Shown here: piece after piece, positions 35,875 through 45,128 of the stretch
Layout of the letters: each line of letters opens with the position of its first letter
How positions within the stretch are numbered: position 1 is the stretch's first letter
Origin: Burkholderia puraquae
GTDB taxonomy: Bacteria; Pseudomonadota; Gammaproteobacteria; Burkholderiales; Burkholderiaceae
Length of the DNA stretch: 64,000 nucleotides
Assembly (NCBI RefSeq): GCF_002099195.1
Contig: NZ_NBYX01000006.1
Coordinates: 1-64,000 of the forward strand
Reading direction: 5' to 3'
Notes under the pieces: model-generated
Database searches by the model: none
What the model was told of the DNA's origin: nothing
The model's input: only the letters and a program-made list of their open reading frames with translations
Translations under genes and position numbers: made by a program

Positions 35875-36276
35875 ATGTCCGATCACCAGGTTTATCTCGA
35901 CACGCTCGATGCGAGCCTCGTCGCCATCGAGCGCTGGCTGTCCGGCGTCGATACCGCGCCCGCGGCACTCGACGCGCTGCTCGCCGCGTTTTCCGCCGAT
36001 TTCACGATGATCCTGACCGACGGCCGCGTAGTCGATCACGACGGTACGCGCGCGCTGTTCGAGAAGCTCGCCGGCGCAAAGCCGGGGCTGCGCATCACGC
36101 TGTCGGGCACCCGCGTGCTCGCGGCCGATGCGTCGCATGCGACGCTGACCTATCTCGAAGCGCAGCACGCGGCCTCGGGCGAGCTGCCTGCGCGTCGCGC
36201 GACTGCCGTGTTCGAACGCGACGCGGCGGGCGTCGTGCGCTGGATCCATCTGCAGGAAACCTTCTGCACGGCCTGA
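35875..36276 (+). CDS. SnoaL/DUF4440-like protein
   Basis: A 133-residue protein with an NTF2-like fold pattern: LVAIERWLSG... LLAAFSADFTMILTDGRVVDHDGTRALFEKLAG, then a beta-rich end finishing IHLQETFCTA. There is no signal peptide and no catalytic signature. The ATG at 35875 is chosen because the upstream in-frame part is low complexity. It lies 88 bases after xdhC and may be cotranscribed. Function is unknown. Confidence 0.75.
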   Translation: MSDHQVYLDTLDASLVAIERWLSGVDTAPAALDALLAAFSADFTMILTDGRVVDHDGTRALFEKLAGAKPGLRITLSGTRVLAADASHATLTYLEAQHAASGELPARRATAVFERDAAGVVRWIHLQETFCTA

Positions 36277-36304
36277 GCGGCCGTGCCGCGTTTTGTGCAG
36301 TGAC

Positions 36305-37252
36305 TCAGCGCTTGCGGCCCCGGGCGGCCGTCAGCTCGTCGGACACGCTCTGCATCAGCGCACACAGCCACGCGATGTCGGTCGGCCGGTCGGGCTGCGG
36401 ATGGGTGAGCAGGTAGCTCTTGATGCGCGGGAACGGCACGGGCGGCGCGACGACGACGAGCGGCAGCAACTGCGCATAGTGCGTCGCGAAGCGGCGTGTC
36501 GTCGTGAAGATCAGGTCCGACTGCAGCAGCACCTGCGGCACGATCCCGAAGTACGGTAGCGTCGTCACGATGCGCCGCGTGAGGCGCGCGCGGGCAAGGC
36601 CGATCTCGATCGCATTGCGCTTGTCGCCGGTGTACGGCGTCGGCGCGACGTGCGCGGCCGACGCGTACGCTTCGCGCGTGAGCGGCGCGCGCGCGAGCGG
36701 GTGCGCATCGCGCATCAGGCACACGATCGTGTCGGAGAACAGGTCCTGGCGCGCGAACTGCGGGTCGGGCTTCGGCCAGTTGCCGATCACGAGATCGAGC
36801 GCGCCCGATTCGAGCGCGCCCGCGTGGTCGAGCGCGGGATTCAGCGAATCGATTTCCAGATGGGCATGCGGCGCCGCGTCGCGAAAGCGCTCGATCAGCG
36901 TCGGCATGAAGAAATCGTTCAGGTAGTCGGGCGCGGCGACGCGGAACGTGCGCCGTGCGGACGACGGGTCGAAGTCGCCGTGCGGCGTCGCGATGAAGTC
37001 GACCTCGCGCAGCGCGCGCGACGCGGCTTCGAGCAGCGACGCGCCGTATTCGGTCGGCACCATCCCGGATTTGCCGCGCACGAGGATCGGGTCGTTCAGC
37101 GTCTCGCGCAGCTTGCGCAGCGCGGTGCTGATCGCGGGCTGGGTCTGGTTCAGCCGCAGCGCGGCCTGCGTGACGCTGCGCTCGAGCAGCAGCGTGCGCA
37201 ACACGCGCACGAGCCAGATATCGAGCGAGGCGGTACGGTCGTCGTCTTCCAT
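36305..37252 (-). CDS. LysR-family regulator
   Basis: A 315-residue LysR regulator. HTH region: WLVRVLRTLLLERSVTQAALRLNQTQPAISTALRKLRETL. The effector domain begins around residue 100 with FRVAAPDYLNDFFMPTLIERF, of the NodD/NahR/PcpR-like subgroup. It lies 68 bases after a DsbA-family gene on the same strand. Its target is not evident. Confidence 0.9.
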   Translation of the reverse strand: MEDDDRTASLDIWLVRVLRTLLLERSVTQAALRLNQTQPAISTALRKLRETLNDPILVRGKSGMVPTEYGASLLEAASRALREVDFIATPHGDFDPSSARRTFRVAAPDYLNDFFMPTLIERFRDAAPHAHLEIDSLNPALDHAGALESGALDLVIGNWPKPDPQFARQDLFSDTIVCLMRDAHPLARAPLTREAYASAAHVAPTPYTGDKRNAIEIGLARARLTRRIVTTLPYFGIVPQVLLQSDLIFTTTRRFATHYAQLLPLVVVAPPVPFPRIKSYLLTHPQPDRPTDIAWLCALMQSVSDELTAARGRKR

Positions 37253-37320
37253 CGGTTGGGGGGATTCGGGCGAAGCGTAACCTTACCGCAGCCGCGCGTT
37301 GGCGGGCGTGATACCGGCGA

Positions 37321-37959
37321 TCACACACGCCCCTTCGGCAGCATGCTGATCCGCTTGACCTCGCGCGATTCGAGCCAGTTCGGCGTGCGCGCGCAATACA
37401 GCACCATCGGCAGCGCGTCCTCGCCCCAGAACAGCTGCTGGTTCATCCAGAACGTCGGCACGCCGAACACGCCGAGCGCGATCGCGTCGTCGGTGTTGCG
37501 GCGCAACTGCGCACTCGTCTCCTCGAATTCGATCAGTTCGTCGCCGTGCCCGACGCCGACGCGTTCGCACAGCGCGGCGAACCCGTCCGGCGTCGACGGA
37601 TCGTTGCCGTCGTGCCAGATGAAGCGGAACATTTCCAGCACGGTCGCGATGTCGGCGCGCAGCGCGATCGCGAGGCGCAACACCTTGTCGGAATCGAACG
37701 GATGTGCGGGCGGCATCTTGAAGCGGATGCCGAGCTGCTCGGCGCGAAACAGTGCGTGACGGTACGTGAACACGCGCTTGGCCGGCACGTCGGCGCTCGA
37801 GCGTTGCCCCCAATGGCGCTGCAGGTCGGGCAGCGACACCGCGACGGGCTCGAACGGCACGTCCGGCCATTTGTCGAGCTGTTCGAGCAACAGGTAGGAG
37901 AACGGCGACACGAAGTCGAAGAACCAGGCGGGCTGGGCAGTGTCGAGGCCGGTTGTCAT
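37321..37959 (-). CDS. DsbA/GST-kappa family oxidoreductase (2-hydroxychromene-2-carboxylate isomerase-like)
   Basis: A 212-residue thioredoxin-fold protein starting MTTGLDTAQPAWFFDFVSPFSYLL. The active site is SPFS rather than CxxC, as in HCCA isomerase and GST kappa, so it likely uses glutathione. The conserved second half has GVFGVPTFWMNQQLFWGEDALPMV. It is a cytosolic protein with no signal peptide. The start at 37959 is chosen because earlier codons in frame belong to the TAXI gene's promoter region. The substrate is unknown. Confidence 0.85.
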   Translation of the reverse strand: MTTGLDTAQPAWFFDFVSPFSYLLLEQLDKWPDVPFEPVAVSLPDLQRHWGQRSSADVPAKRVFTYRHALFRAEQLGIRFKMPPAHPFDSDKVLRLAIALRADIATVLEMFRFIWHDGNDPSTPDGFAALCERVGVGHGDELIEFEETSAQLRRNTDDAIALGVFGVPTFWMNQQLFWGEDALPMVLYCARTPNWLESREVKRISMLPKGRV

Positions 37960-38053
37960 GGCGATCTCCAGTGGGTGGGGCGTGCGGCGCCTGGCGGCGG
38001 CCTCCATGTTACGCGGCGGCGCGCGCATGCGGCAATGATCGCGGATCGTCTGC

Positions 38054-39496
38054 TCACGCGGAACCGGGAGTCGCCCGAGGGGGCGTGCCGGCCGGCGGCG
38101 CGGCCTCGGCACGTGCCTGCGGCGGGCCGCCGGCGCCCGGCGGGCTGGCCGGCGTGTCCTGGTCGTGCGCGGTAAGCCGTTCGCGCACGAAGCCGATGTG
38201 CTCGCGCAGCACGTAGAACTGCCCGGCATAGGCCAGCGGCATCTTCATGCGGTTCACGGCTTCCTCGATGTCGTCGAGTTCGTCGAGCAGCTGCACGCGC
38301 TCCTCGGCCGTGTGCTCGCCGAGCGCGCTGCGCTCGAGCGCGATCAGCGCGCCGTACCAGCGGTAGATGCGCGAGCGCACGCGCCAGCCGTACAGCGACG
38401 GCACGAGCCGCAGCCCGGGGATCAGCACGACGATCAGCGGCACGACCACGACGAGCAGCCGGTCGACGAGGCTCGCGACCCAGAACGGCAGCCGCCGGTA
38501 CAGGAAGGTCTTGCCCGATTTGTAGTAGCGCGCGGCGTCGTCGGAGAGCGGGAAGCCGCGCGTGACGGGCGACGGGAATTCGCCCGCGTGCTGCAGGATC
38601 GTCGCGTGGCCGTGCACCTCGCGCGCGGCCTCGATCAGCAGGTCGGACAGCGCGGGGTGCAGCGAGTCGCGCGCGACGAGTTCGATGGTCGGCGCGACCG
38701 TATGGATGTCGGCGGGCGGCAGGTTCTGGCCGAGATCGTAGACGCCCATCGGCAGCGTGATCGCGGTCAGGTACGGAAAGCGCCGCGCGTACGCCTCGGC
38801 CTGCGTGAACGAATACACGTGCACGCCCGGCGCGCGGAACAGCTTCGCCATCACCGGGATCTGCGTCGAGTCGCCGGACAGGAACGCCGCGTCGATCTTG
38901 CCGTCGAGCAGCGCGGTCGCCGCATCCTCGCCGGCGGTCGGCAGCAGCTCGGTCGAGCCGCCCGGCACGATGCCGTTCATCTTCAGCAACGCAAGGCTCA
39001 GTTCGCGCGCGCCGCTGCCTTCCGCGCCGAGTGCGAGCCGCTTGCCCTTGAAGTCGGACAGGCGCGCGACGACCGGGCCGCGGTACATGATCGCGAGCGG
39101 CACGTAGCCGATGCTGCCGAGCGATACGAGGTGTTCGTCGCGCTCCTTCGGGCCGATGCCGCTCTGCACGAAGCCGACGTCGACCGGTGCGTTCGGGTTC
39201 GACAGCCGCGCGAGGTTCTGGGCGGACCCTTCGGACGACTGGACGTCGAGCGTGACGCCGTTCTTCGCGAGGATCGTCTTGTATTTCTGCGCGGCGTTCC
39301 AGTACGTGCTGCCGGGCGGCCCGGACGAGATCACGAGCGTGGACGGCGGTGCCGGCTGGATCAGCTTGACCGCGAACCAGACGGCCGCGACGGCGAGCAG
39401 CACGGTGGGGCCGATCGACAGCGCGAGGTCGCGCCACGACACCGCGACGAAGCGGGCGAGGATGCGGCGAGGCGGGCGAGGGCTGGCTGGCTTCAT
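38054..39496 (-). CDS. TAXI-family solute-binding protein with membrane anchors
   Basis: A 480-residue protein. The N-terminal signal anchor is at about 25-46 (IGPTVLLAVAAVWFAVKLI). The periplasmic TAXI domain (STLVISSGPPGSTYWNAAQKYK, then TLDVQSSEGSAQNL) is followed by a second membrane segment at about 345-365 (LLVVVVPLIVVLIPG), a helical region and a Pro/Ala-rich tail. TAXI proteins normally feed TRAP transporters, but no TRAP membrane gene is adjacent and the second anchor is unusual for a free binding protein. The ligand is unknown. Confidence 0.88.
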   Translation of the reverse strand: MKPASPRPPRRILARFVAVSWRDLALSIGPTVLLAVAAVWFAVKLIQPAPPSTLVISSGPPGSTYWNAAQKYKTILAKNGVTLDVQSSEGSAQNLARLSNPNAPVDVGFVQSGIGPKERDEHLVSLGSIGYVPLAIMYRGPVVARLSDFKGKRLALGAEGSGARELSLALLKMNGIVPGGSTELLPTAGEDAATALLDGKIDAAFLSGDSTQIPVMAKLFRAPGVHVYSFTQAEAYARRFPYLTAITLPMGVYDLGQNLPPADIHTVAPTIELVARDSLHPALSDLLIEAAREVHGHATILQHAGEFPSPVTRGFPLSDDAARYYKSGKTFLYRRLPFWVASLVDRLLVVVVPLIVVLIPGLRLVPSLYGWRVRSRIYRWYGALIALERSALGEHTAEERVQLLDELDDIEEAVNRMKMPLAYAGQFYVLREHIGFVRERLTAHDQDTPASPPGAGGPPQARAEAAPPAGTPPRATPGSA

Positions 39497-39935
39497 GGGG
39501 GTGGCGGACGACGCTGGCGTGACGTATCGGTGACGGTCGGACGGTTGTCATGGACGATGCCGATGCTCGCGGCGATGGTACCCGGTTTCGCCGTGCATGC
39601 GCGAGTGGGGCGGCCCGGCGCGGCACCGCGGCGACAGTGGCGGGCGGCCCCGCGTCAAAAGCTTTGCGCTTCCGCGGGCGCTGGATTACATTGTGCGACG
39701 CAGCCGCGCCCGATTCGCGCGCGACCCGGCACGCAATGAGACCGGGCGCGTCCGGCCGGCGGCTGTCCGGCCCGGCCGGCCCGCTTGTCGCGTGCGCCGG
39801 CCGCCAGCCCGTCTCGCCTCTCTCGTATCGCCGTGGAAAACACCGGCTGTCCCGCCCGTTCGCGCGCGGGCCGGCTGTTTTTGGGGGTATCCGGCCGTAC
39901 TGTGCGCGGCCGTTCCGGAGTGATAAGGAGATAGC
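39497..39935. other. GC-rich intergenic region before the BON gene
   Basis: About 439 bases between the divergent TAXI and BON genes. It is GC-rich with only short frames lacking family resemblance. The last 30 bases hold the BON gene's ribosome site (AAGGAGATAGC). No other structure was recognised. Confidence 0.45.
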
Positions 39936-40301
39936 ATGAAGTCGATCGTGTTGAGAGCGTTGGGCGTTGCCGCCGTGGCAGCCTGTCTGTCGGGCAGCGT
40001 GTATGCGCAGTCGAGCGATGCAGCGGCAACGGAAGCGCCGGCGGCCGCGACCAGCGCGCCGAAGGCCGCCGCGAAAACCGCGAAGAAGGCGAACCGCAAG
40101 CTTGGCTACGCGGTGCGCAAGGCGATTTCGAAGGAAACGGGCGTGAACGTGTCGAACCTCGTCGTGCGATCGAAGGGCGGCGCGATTACGCTGGAAGGCA
40201 CGATGCCGGCCCAGGACCAGATCGACAAGGCCGAAGAAGCGGCCAAGGGCGTGAAGGGCGTGACGTCGGTCACGAACAAGCTGACGGTTCAGCAGCAGTA
40301 A
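39936..40301 (+). CDS. BON-domain periplasmic protein
   Basis: A 121-residue exported protein. The signal peptide MKSIVLRALGVAAVAACLSGSVYAQS is cut near YAQ. An Ala/Lys-rich spacer (residues 30-52) precedes a single BON domain, with VRKAISKETGVNVSNLVVRSKGG, then TLEGTMPAQDQIDKAEEAAKGVKGVTSVTNKL. BON proteins associate with phospholipid membranes and osmotic-shock protection (OsmY). Clear SD AAGGAGATAGC precedes the start. A terminator follows at 40346-40372. Confidence 0.92.
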   Translation: MKSIVLRALGVAAVAACLSGSVYAQSSDAAATEAPAAATSAPKAAAKTAKKANRKLGYAVRKAISKETGVNVSNLVVRSKGGAITLEGTMPAQDQIDKAEEAAKGVKGVTSVTNKLTVQQQ

Positions 40302-40345
40302 TGCCGGGCGGCGGCGCGCAAGCGCCGCGTGCACCCGTTTTCAGG

Positions 40346-40372
40346 CGGGCCCCGGCGTACCGGGGCCCGTTT
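40346..40372 (+). terminator. Terminator after the BON gene
   Basis: A 10-bp perfect stem CGGGCCCCGG (40346-40355) with CCGGGGCCCG (40360-40369) and a CGTA loop, followed by TTT. The hairpin is strong and the T-run is short. Confidence 0.7.
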
Positions 40373-40437
40373 GCGCTTGAGCGGCCGCAAGCTGCACGAA
40401 GCGGCAGCGGACCGATAACGATATCGAGAGGGCGGCG

Positions 40438-42528
40438 ATGACGAAGCTCGGGTGGGGCAGGCGGATGGTTTTCGGCGCGGCGCTGGCCGCGGTCACGATA
40501 CTCGGCGCCTGCAACGGCGACGATTCGGCCGAGCGCAACCGGTTGCCCGGCTTCGTGTCCGGCAGCGTGCGCACGACGGCCTATGACGGCGCGAGCGACG
40601 ACCTGCTGACGGCCGGCCTCGGCAAGACGGGCCTTGGCTCGGCGACCGCCCCCGGCTTCGCGAATGCCGCCCGGCCAACGAGCGCCGAGCTGCGCCGCCT
40701 CGCGATCTGGTCGAACTACCGCGCGATCGTCGACATGAGCGCGAACGGCGGCTACGGCCGCTTCTGGGGGCCGAACGTCGACCTCGACGGCAACGACACG
40801 CTCGGCGAAGGCAAGATCCCGGGCACCGAATATCTCGCGTATTCCGACGATGGCAGCGGCAGCAAGAACGTCACGCTGCTCGTGCAGGTGCCGGCCAGCT
40901 TCAATCCCGCGCAGCCGTGCATCGTCACCGCGACGTCGTCGGGCTCGCGCGGCGTGTACGGCGCGATTTCCGCGGCCGGCGAATGGGCGCTCAAGCGCGG
41001 CTGCGCGGTTGCCTACAACGACAAGGGCGGCGGCAACGGCGCGCACGAACTCGGTTCCGATACCGTCACGCTGATCGACGGCACGCTCGCCAACGCGGTG
41101 CTGGCCGGCACCGCGAGCCTGTTCACCGCGAACGTCACCAGCGGCGATCTCGCCGCGTTCAATTCCCGCTTCCCGAACCGCTATGCGTTCAAGCATGCGC
41201 ATTCGCAGCAGAATCCCGAGCAGGACTGGGGGCGCGTGACGCTGCAGTCGGTCGAGTTCGCGTACTGGGCGCTCAACGAGCAGTTCGGACCGCCGATCGA
41301 CGGCTCGCATCACGGCGTGCGCTATCGCGCGGGCGACATCACGACGATCGCCGCGTCGGTCAGCAACGGCGGCGGCGCGTCGCTCGCGGCGGCCGAGCAG
41401 GACAGCCGAGGCTGGATCACCGCGGTCGTGGTCGGCGAGCCGCAGATCAACGTGCGGATGGCGCCGAATGCGGTCGTGCGCTCGGGCGGCCAGCCCGTGC
41501 CGTCGTTCGGCCGGCCGCTGGCCGACTACGCGACGCTCGCGAACCTGCTGGAGCCGTGCGCGGCTGCATCGACGTCGCTCGCCGACGCGCCGTACCTGAG
41601 CGCGCTGCCGCTGGCGACCACGCAGTCGATCCGTACGCAGCGCTGTGCGACGCTCGCCGCGGCCGGGCTCGTGTCGGGTGCCGATACGCAAAGCCAGGCC
41701 GCCGACGCGCTCGCGCAGCTCCACGCGGCCGGCTACCTCGCCGATTCCGACCTGCTGCAGGCACCGATGTGGGATTCGCAGGCGATTCCGGCGATCGCGG
41801 TCACGTATGCGAACGCCTACACGCGCTCGCGCGTCACCGACAACCTGTGCAATTTCAGCTTTGCGACGACGAACCCGGCGACGGGCGCCGTCGCCGCGCC
41901 CGCCACGTCGCCGATGCCGGCTGTGTTCGGCGTCGGCAATGGTGTGCCGCCGACGGCCGGCATCGGCCTCGTGTTCAACACGGGCGCGGGCGTCGACCAC
42001 CGGCTCGCGACGCCCGATGCGAGCTTCGCGGGCGCGCTGTGCCTGCGCCAGCTCTGGACGAACGGGATGCTCGGGATGCCCGCGAACGTCGACGCGGTGC
42101 GCGTGAACGCGAACCTGCAGGGCAAGCCGGCGATCATCGTGCAGGGCCGCAGCGATGCGCTCGTGCCCGTGAACCACGCATCGCGCGCGTACGTCGCGCA
42201 GAACGGCATCAGCGAACGCGGGCGCAGCCAGCTCGTGTTCTACGAGGTGACGAACGGCCAGCACTTCGACGCGTTCCTGCCGGTGCCGGGCTTCGACACG
42301 CGTTTCGTGCCGGTTCATTACTACAACCTGCAGGCGCTGAACCTGATGTGGCGGCACCTGAAGAACGGCGCGCCGCTGCCGCCGTCGCAGGTGATCCGCA
42401 CGGTGCCGCGCGGCGGCACGCCGGGTGCCGCGCCCGCGCTGACGAGCGCGAACCTGCCGCCGATCTCGGCCGCGCCGGGCGCGAATGCGATCACGACCGG
42501 CGCCGGCACGATCGACGTGCCGCTCTGA
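40438..42528 (+). CDS. D-(-)-3-hydroxybutyrate oligomer hydrolase
   Basis: Hydrolase (EC 3.1.1.22 type) that splits 3-hydroxybutyrate oligomers from polyhydroxybutyrate breakdown. The 696-residue length matches the family. The N terminus has a lipobox (TILGAC, Cys25), so the protein is likely an exported lipoprotein. Motifs include GYGRFWGPNVDLDGNDTLG, TATSSGSRGVYGAI and the nucleophile serine in ASVSNGGGASLAA near residue 309. Its terminator is at 42555-42578. It is a solitary gene between divergent or spaced neighbours. Confidence 0.93.
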   Translation: MTKLGWGRRMVFGAALAAVTILGACNGDDSAERNRLPGFVSGSVRTTAYDGASDDLLTAGLGKTGLGSATAPGFANAARPTSAELRRLAIWSNYRAIVDMSANGGYGRFWGPNVDLDGNDTLGEGKIPGTEYLAYSDDGSGSKNVTLLVQVPASFNPAQPCIVTATSSGSRGVYGAISAAGEWALKRGCAVAYNDKGGGNGAHELGSDTVTLIDGTLANAVLAGTASLFTANVTSGDLAAFNSRFPNRYAFKHAHSQQNPEQDWGRVTLQSVEFAYWALNEQFGPPIDGSHHGVRYRAGDITTIAASVSNGGGASLAAAEQDSRGWITAVVVGEPQINVRMAPNAVVRSGGQPVPSFGRPLADYATLANLLEPCAAASTSLADAPYLSALPLATTQSIRTQRCATLAAAGLVSGADTQSQAADALAQLHAAGYLADSDLLQAPMWDSQAIPAIAVTYANAYTRSRVTDNLCNFSFATTNPATGAVAAPATSPMPAVFGVGNGVPPTAGIGLVFNTGAGVDHRLATPDASFAGALCLRQLWTNGMLGMPANVDAVRVNANLQGKPAIIVQGRSDALVPVNHASRAYVAQNGISERGRSQLVFYEVTNGQHFDAFLPVPGFDTRFVPVHYYNLQALNLMWRHLKNGAPLPPSQVIRTVPRGGTPGAAPALTSANLPPISAAPGANAITTGAGTIDVPL

Positions 42529-43141
42529 CGGCGCCGGCCGCGCCGCCCTCTCGAAGCCGGACAGCCGTCCGGCTTTTTCTTTTGGGTGGCGTGGAATCGG
42601 TCCCGTACCGCCTTTTATCCGAATGGCGAACGCCGTAACAAATTGTTACTTTACGACGGTAAATCAGGATCCTAATATGCGCCGGTATTTTCACTTAATT
42701 TAATAAATTCCAGATACGAGATATTCCTTTCCGTTTAGTTAATCGATCCTTTCGATTTTATTAAATCGGCGCGAGTCGCGGTTGGTCGCAATTTTGCGAT
42801 TAATCGGCATCTCGCCGAGAGGGACTGTTCGTCTGTTCGAAACGAGGCGCCCTTGTCGGGCGGGCCTTGAGGGGCATGTTTTTGCCGTCGATTTTGTGCG
42901 TGTGCAAATGCATGGAATGAATTCGTGTTGCTGCGGATTATTGAATTGTCGTTCGCAATGGAATTGATTCCATTGTGCGGTCGCAAAAAATATGGGTGGG
43001 GTAAATCATGCCGGTCGGTATTCGCCGATTCGGTAAAAAACTCGGAATGCGTCGCATAACGAATGCATTCCCGGTGCGGAGCGCCGGCGCAAATGATCCT
43101 TTGCGACCGGCGGTATTTATCGTTCTGTTCGAGAGGCAATA
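42529..43141. other. AT-rich intergenic region with terminator and small palindrome
   Basis: About 613 bases. It begins with the terminator at 42555-42578, then a distinctly AT-rich stretch (about 42640-43060). A perfect small inverted repeat CGATTT-TATT-AAATCG lies at 42753-42768. The rest holds no convincing gene. It probably contains the promoter of the S10 peptidase gene. Confidence 0.5.
42555..42578 (+). terminator. Terminator after the 3HB-oligomer hydrolase
   Basis: AGCCGGAC (42555-42562) pairs with GTCCGGCT (42567-42574) around a 4-base loop, followed by a T-rich run. It is a good rho-independent terminator, 26 bases past the stop. Confidence 0.85.
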
Positions 43142-44977
43142 ATGACGACACGGAAGTCCTTGAAAGACGGTTTCGCGCTATTCGGAACGACTTTGAGCGT
43201 GCCGCTCGCCGCAGCAGCGGCCGCGGCGCTGCTCGTCACGGGGTGCGGCGGCGACGACGGGCCGAGCCCGGCTGCATCGGCTGCCGCCGCGGCTGCAACG
43301 TCCAGCGGCAGCACGCAGGCCAATACCAGCGCAACGGCCGCCGCCGCGGCCGACCAGCCCTACGTCGACACCGACGTGTACGGCACCGGGCCGAACGACG
43401 CGGTCACGGATTCGACCGAAGGCGCCGCGGTCGTGCACCGCCAGGTCACGATCGGCGGCAAGACGATCAAGTACACGGCCACCACGGGCCACCTGACGAC
43501 GATCGATCCGGTCACGTCGGCGCCGAACGCGAAGATGTTCTACGTCGCGTACACGCAGGACAATCCGGATCCGTCGAAGCCGCGCCCGGTCACGTTCTTC
43601 TACAACGGCGGCCCCGGCTCGTCGTCGGTCTACCTGCTGCTCGGCTCGTACGGGCCGAAGCGCCTGCAGTCGTCGTTCCCGAACTTCACGCCGCCCGCGC
43701 CGTACAAGCTGCTCGACAACCCGGACAGCCTGCTCGACCGCACCGACCTCGTGTTCATCAACCCGGTCGGCACCGGTTACTCGGCGGCGATCGCCCCGGC
43801 GAAGAACAAAGACTTCTGGGGCACCGACCAGGACGCCCGCTCGATCGACCGCTTCATCCAGCGCTACCTGACCAAGTACTCGCGCTGGAATTCGCCGAAG
43901 TTCCTGTACGGCGAGTCGTACGGCACCGCGCGCAGCGCGGTCGTGTCGTGGGTGCTGCATGAGGACGGCATCGACCTGAACGGGATCACGCTGCAGTCGT
44001 CGATCCTCGACTACGCGAACGCGCTGTCCGCGCCGGGCACGTTCCCGACGCTCGCGGCCGATGCGTTCTACTGGAAGAAGACGACGCTCAACCCGACGCC
44101 GACCGATCTCGACGCATACATGGTGCAGGCCCGCAACTATGCGGACAACACGCTCGCGCCGCTGGCGCAGAAGCCGAACCCGCAGGACGGCGGCTTCGTG
44201 AACGTGCGGCTGAACCTGAACCTGCAGACCGCGCAGCAGATGGGCGCGTACATCGGCACGGATCCGACGTCGCTGATCCAGACGTTCGGCAACCCGGCTG
44301 CGCTCGGCAACGTGCCGTCGTCGGACGACAACCCGCCGTACACGTTCTTCCTGACGCTCGTGCCGGGCACGCAGATCGGCCAGTACGACGGTCGCGCGAA
44401 CTTCACGGGCAAGGGCATCGCGCCGTACATCCTGCCGAACTCGGGCAGCAACGATCCGTCGATCACGAACGTCGGCGGCGCGTACACGGTGCTGTGGAAC
44501 AGCTACATCAACACCGACCTCAAGTACACGTCGACGTCGTCGTTCGTGGACCTGAACGACCAGGTCTTCAACAACTGGGACTTCAGCCACACGGATCCGA
44601 CCGGCGCGAACAAGGGCGGCGGCAATACGCTGTACACGGCCGGCGACCTGGCGTCGACGATGAGCGTGAACCCGGACCTGAAGGTGCTGTCGGCAAACGG
44701 CTATTTCGACGCCGTCACGCCGTTCCACCAGACGGAGCTGACGCTCGCGCAGATGCCGCTCGACCCGACGCTCAAGGCGCAGAACCTGACGATCAAGAAC
44801 TACCCGTCGGGCCACATGATCTACCTGAACGACGCGTCGCGGACCGCGCTGAAGGGCGATCTCGCCAACTTCTACGACGGCATCCTCGCGAACCGTACCG
44901 CACTGCAGCGCGTGCTGAAGCTGCAGGCACGCACGCAGCAGCTCAAGCAGCAGAAGCTGCAGCAGCAGGGGCAGTAA
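43142..44977 (+). CDS. S10-type serine carboxypeptidase-like lipoprotein
   Basis: Peptidase of 611 residues. N terminus with a Lipo-box (AALLVTGCGG), then an Ala/Ser-rich linker. Oxyanion-hole motif NGGPGSSSVYLLL, catalytic Ser in YGESYGTARSA near residue 259, catalytic Asp in LSANGYFDAVTP and His in YPSGHMIYLN. This order (Ser-Asp-His) is that of S10 carboxypeptidases. A Gln/Lys-rich C terminus follows. It is a single gene with its terminator at 45013-45048. The substrate is unknown. Confidence 0.9.
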   Translation: MTTRKSLKDGFALFGTTLSVPLAAAAAAALLVTGCGGDDGPSPAASAAAAAATSSGSTQANTSATAAAAADQPYVDTDVYGTGPNDAVTDSTEGAAVVHRQVTIGGKTIKYTATTGHLTTIDPVTSAPNAKMFYVAYTQDNPDPSKPRPVTFFYNGGPGSSSVYLLLGSYGPKRLQSSFPNFTPPAPYKLLDNPDSLLDRTDLVFINPVGTGYSAAIAPAKNKDFWGTDQDARSIDRFIQRYLTKYSRWNSPKFLYGESYGTARSAVVSWVLHEDGIDLNGITLQSSILDYANALSAPGTFPTLAADAFYWKKTTLNPTPTDLDAYMVQARNYADNTLAPLAQKPNPQDGGFVNVRLNLNLQTAQQMGAYIGTDPTSLIQTFGNPAALGNVPSSDDNPPYTFFLTLVPGTQIGQYDGRANFTGKGIAPYILPNSGSNDPSITNVGGAYTVLWNSYINTDLKYTSTSSFVDLNDQVFNNWDFSHTDPTGANKGGGNTLYTAGDLASTMSVNPDLKVLSANGYFDAVTPFHQTELTLAQMPLDPTLKAQNLTIKNYPSGHMIYLNDASRTALKGDLANFYDGILANRTALQRVLKLQARTQQLKQQKLQQQGQ

Positions 44978-45012
44978 GCGGGGTGGGCGGCTTGCGCCGC
45001 CCCGGACGGACG

Positions 45013-45048
45013 ACAGCCCGATCGGCGCAGGCCGGTCGGGCTGTTTTT
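45013..45048 (+). terminator. Terminator after the S10 peptidase gene
   Basis: ACAGCCCGATCGGC (45013-45026) pairs with GCCGGTCGGGCTGT (45031-45044, one mismatch) and is followed by TTTTT. It lies 36 bases after the stop. Confidence 0.87.
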
Positions 45049-45128
45049 CATTGGCGGCGGGCGACGGGCCGGCGCGTCATGCGCCGGAGGAGAGGGGGCG
45101 TAACCGGAGGAAGGGGCGGCCGCGCCGC

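Noticed and set aside
40270..42357. Long minus-strand frame (695 codons) over the 3HB-oligomer hydrolase
   Set aside because: Shadow frame with Arg/Ala/Val-rich content; the plus-strand protein matches a known family.
42782..42967. 60-codon plus-strand frame in the AT-rich gap before the S10 peptidase
   Set aside because: No ribosome site and no recognisable protein features; treated as intergenic.
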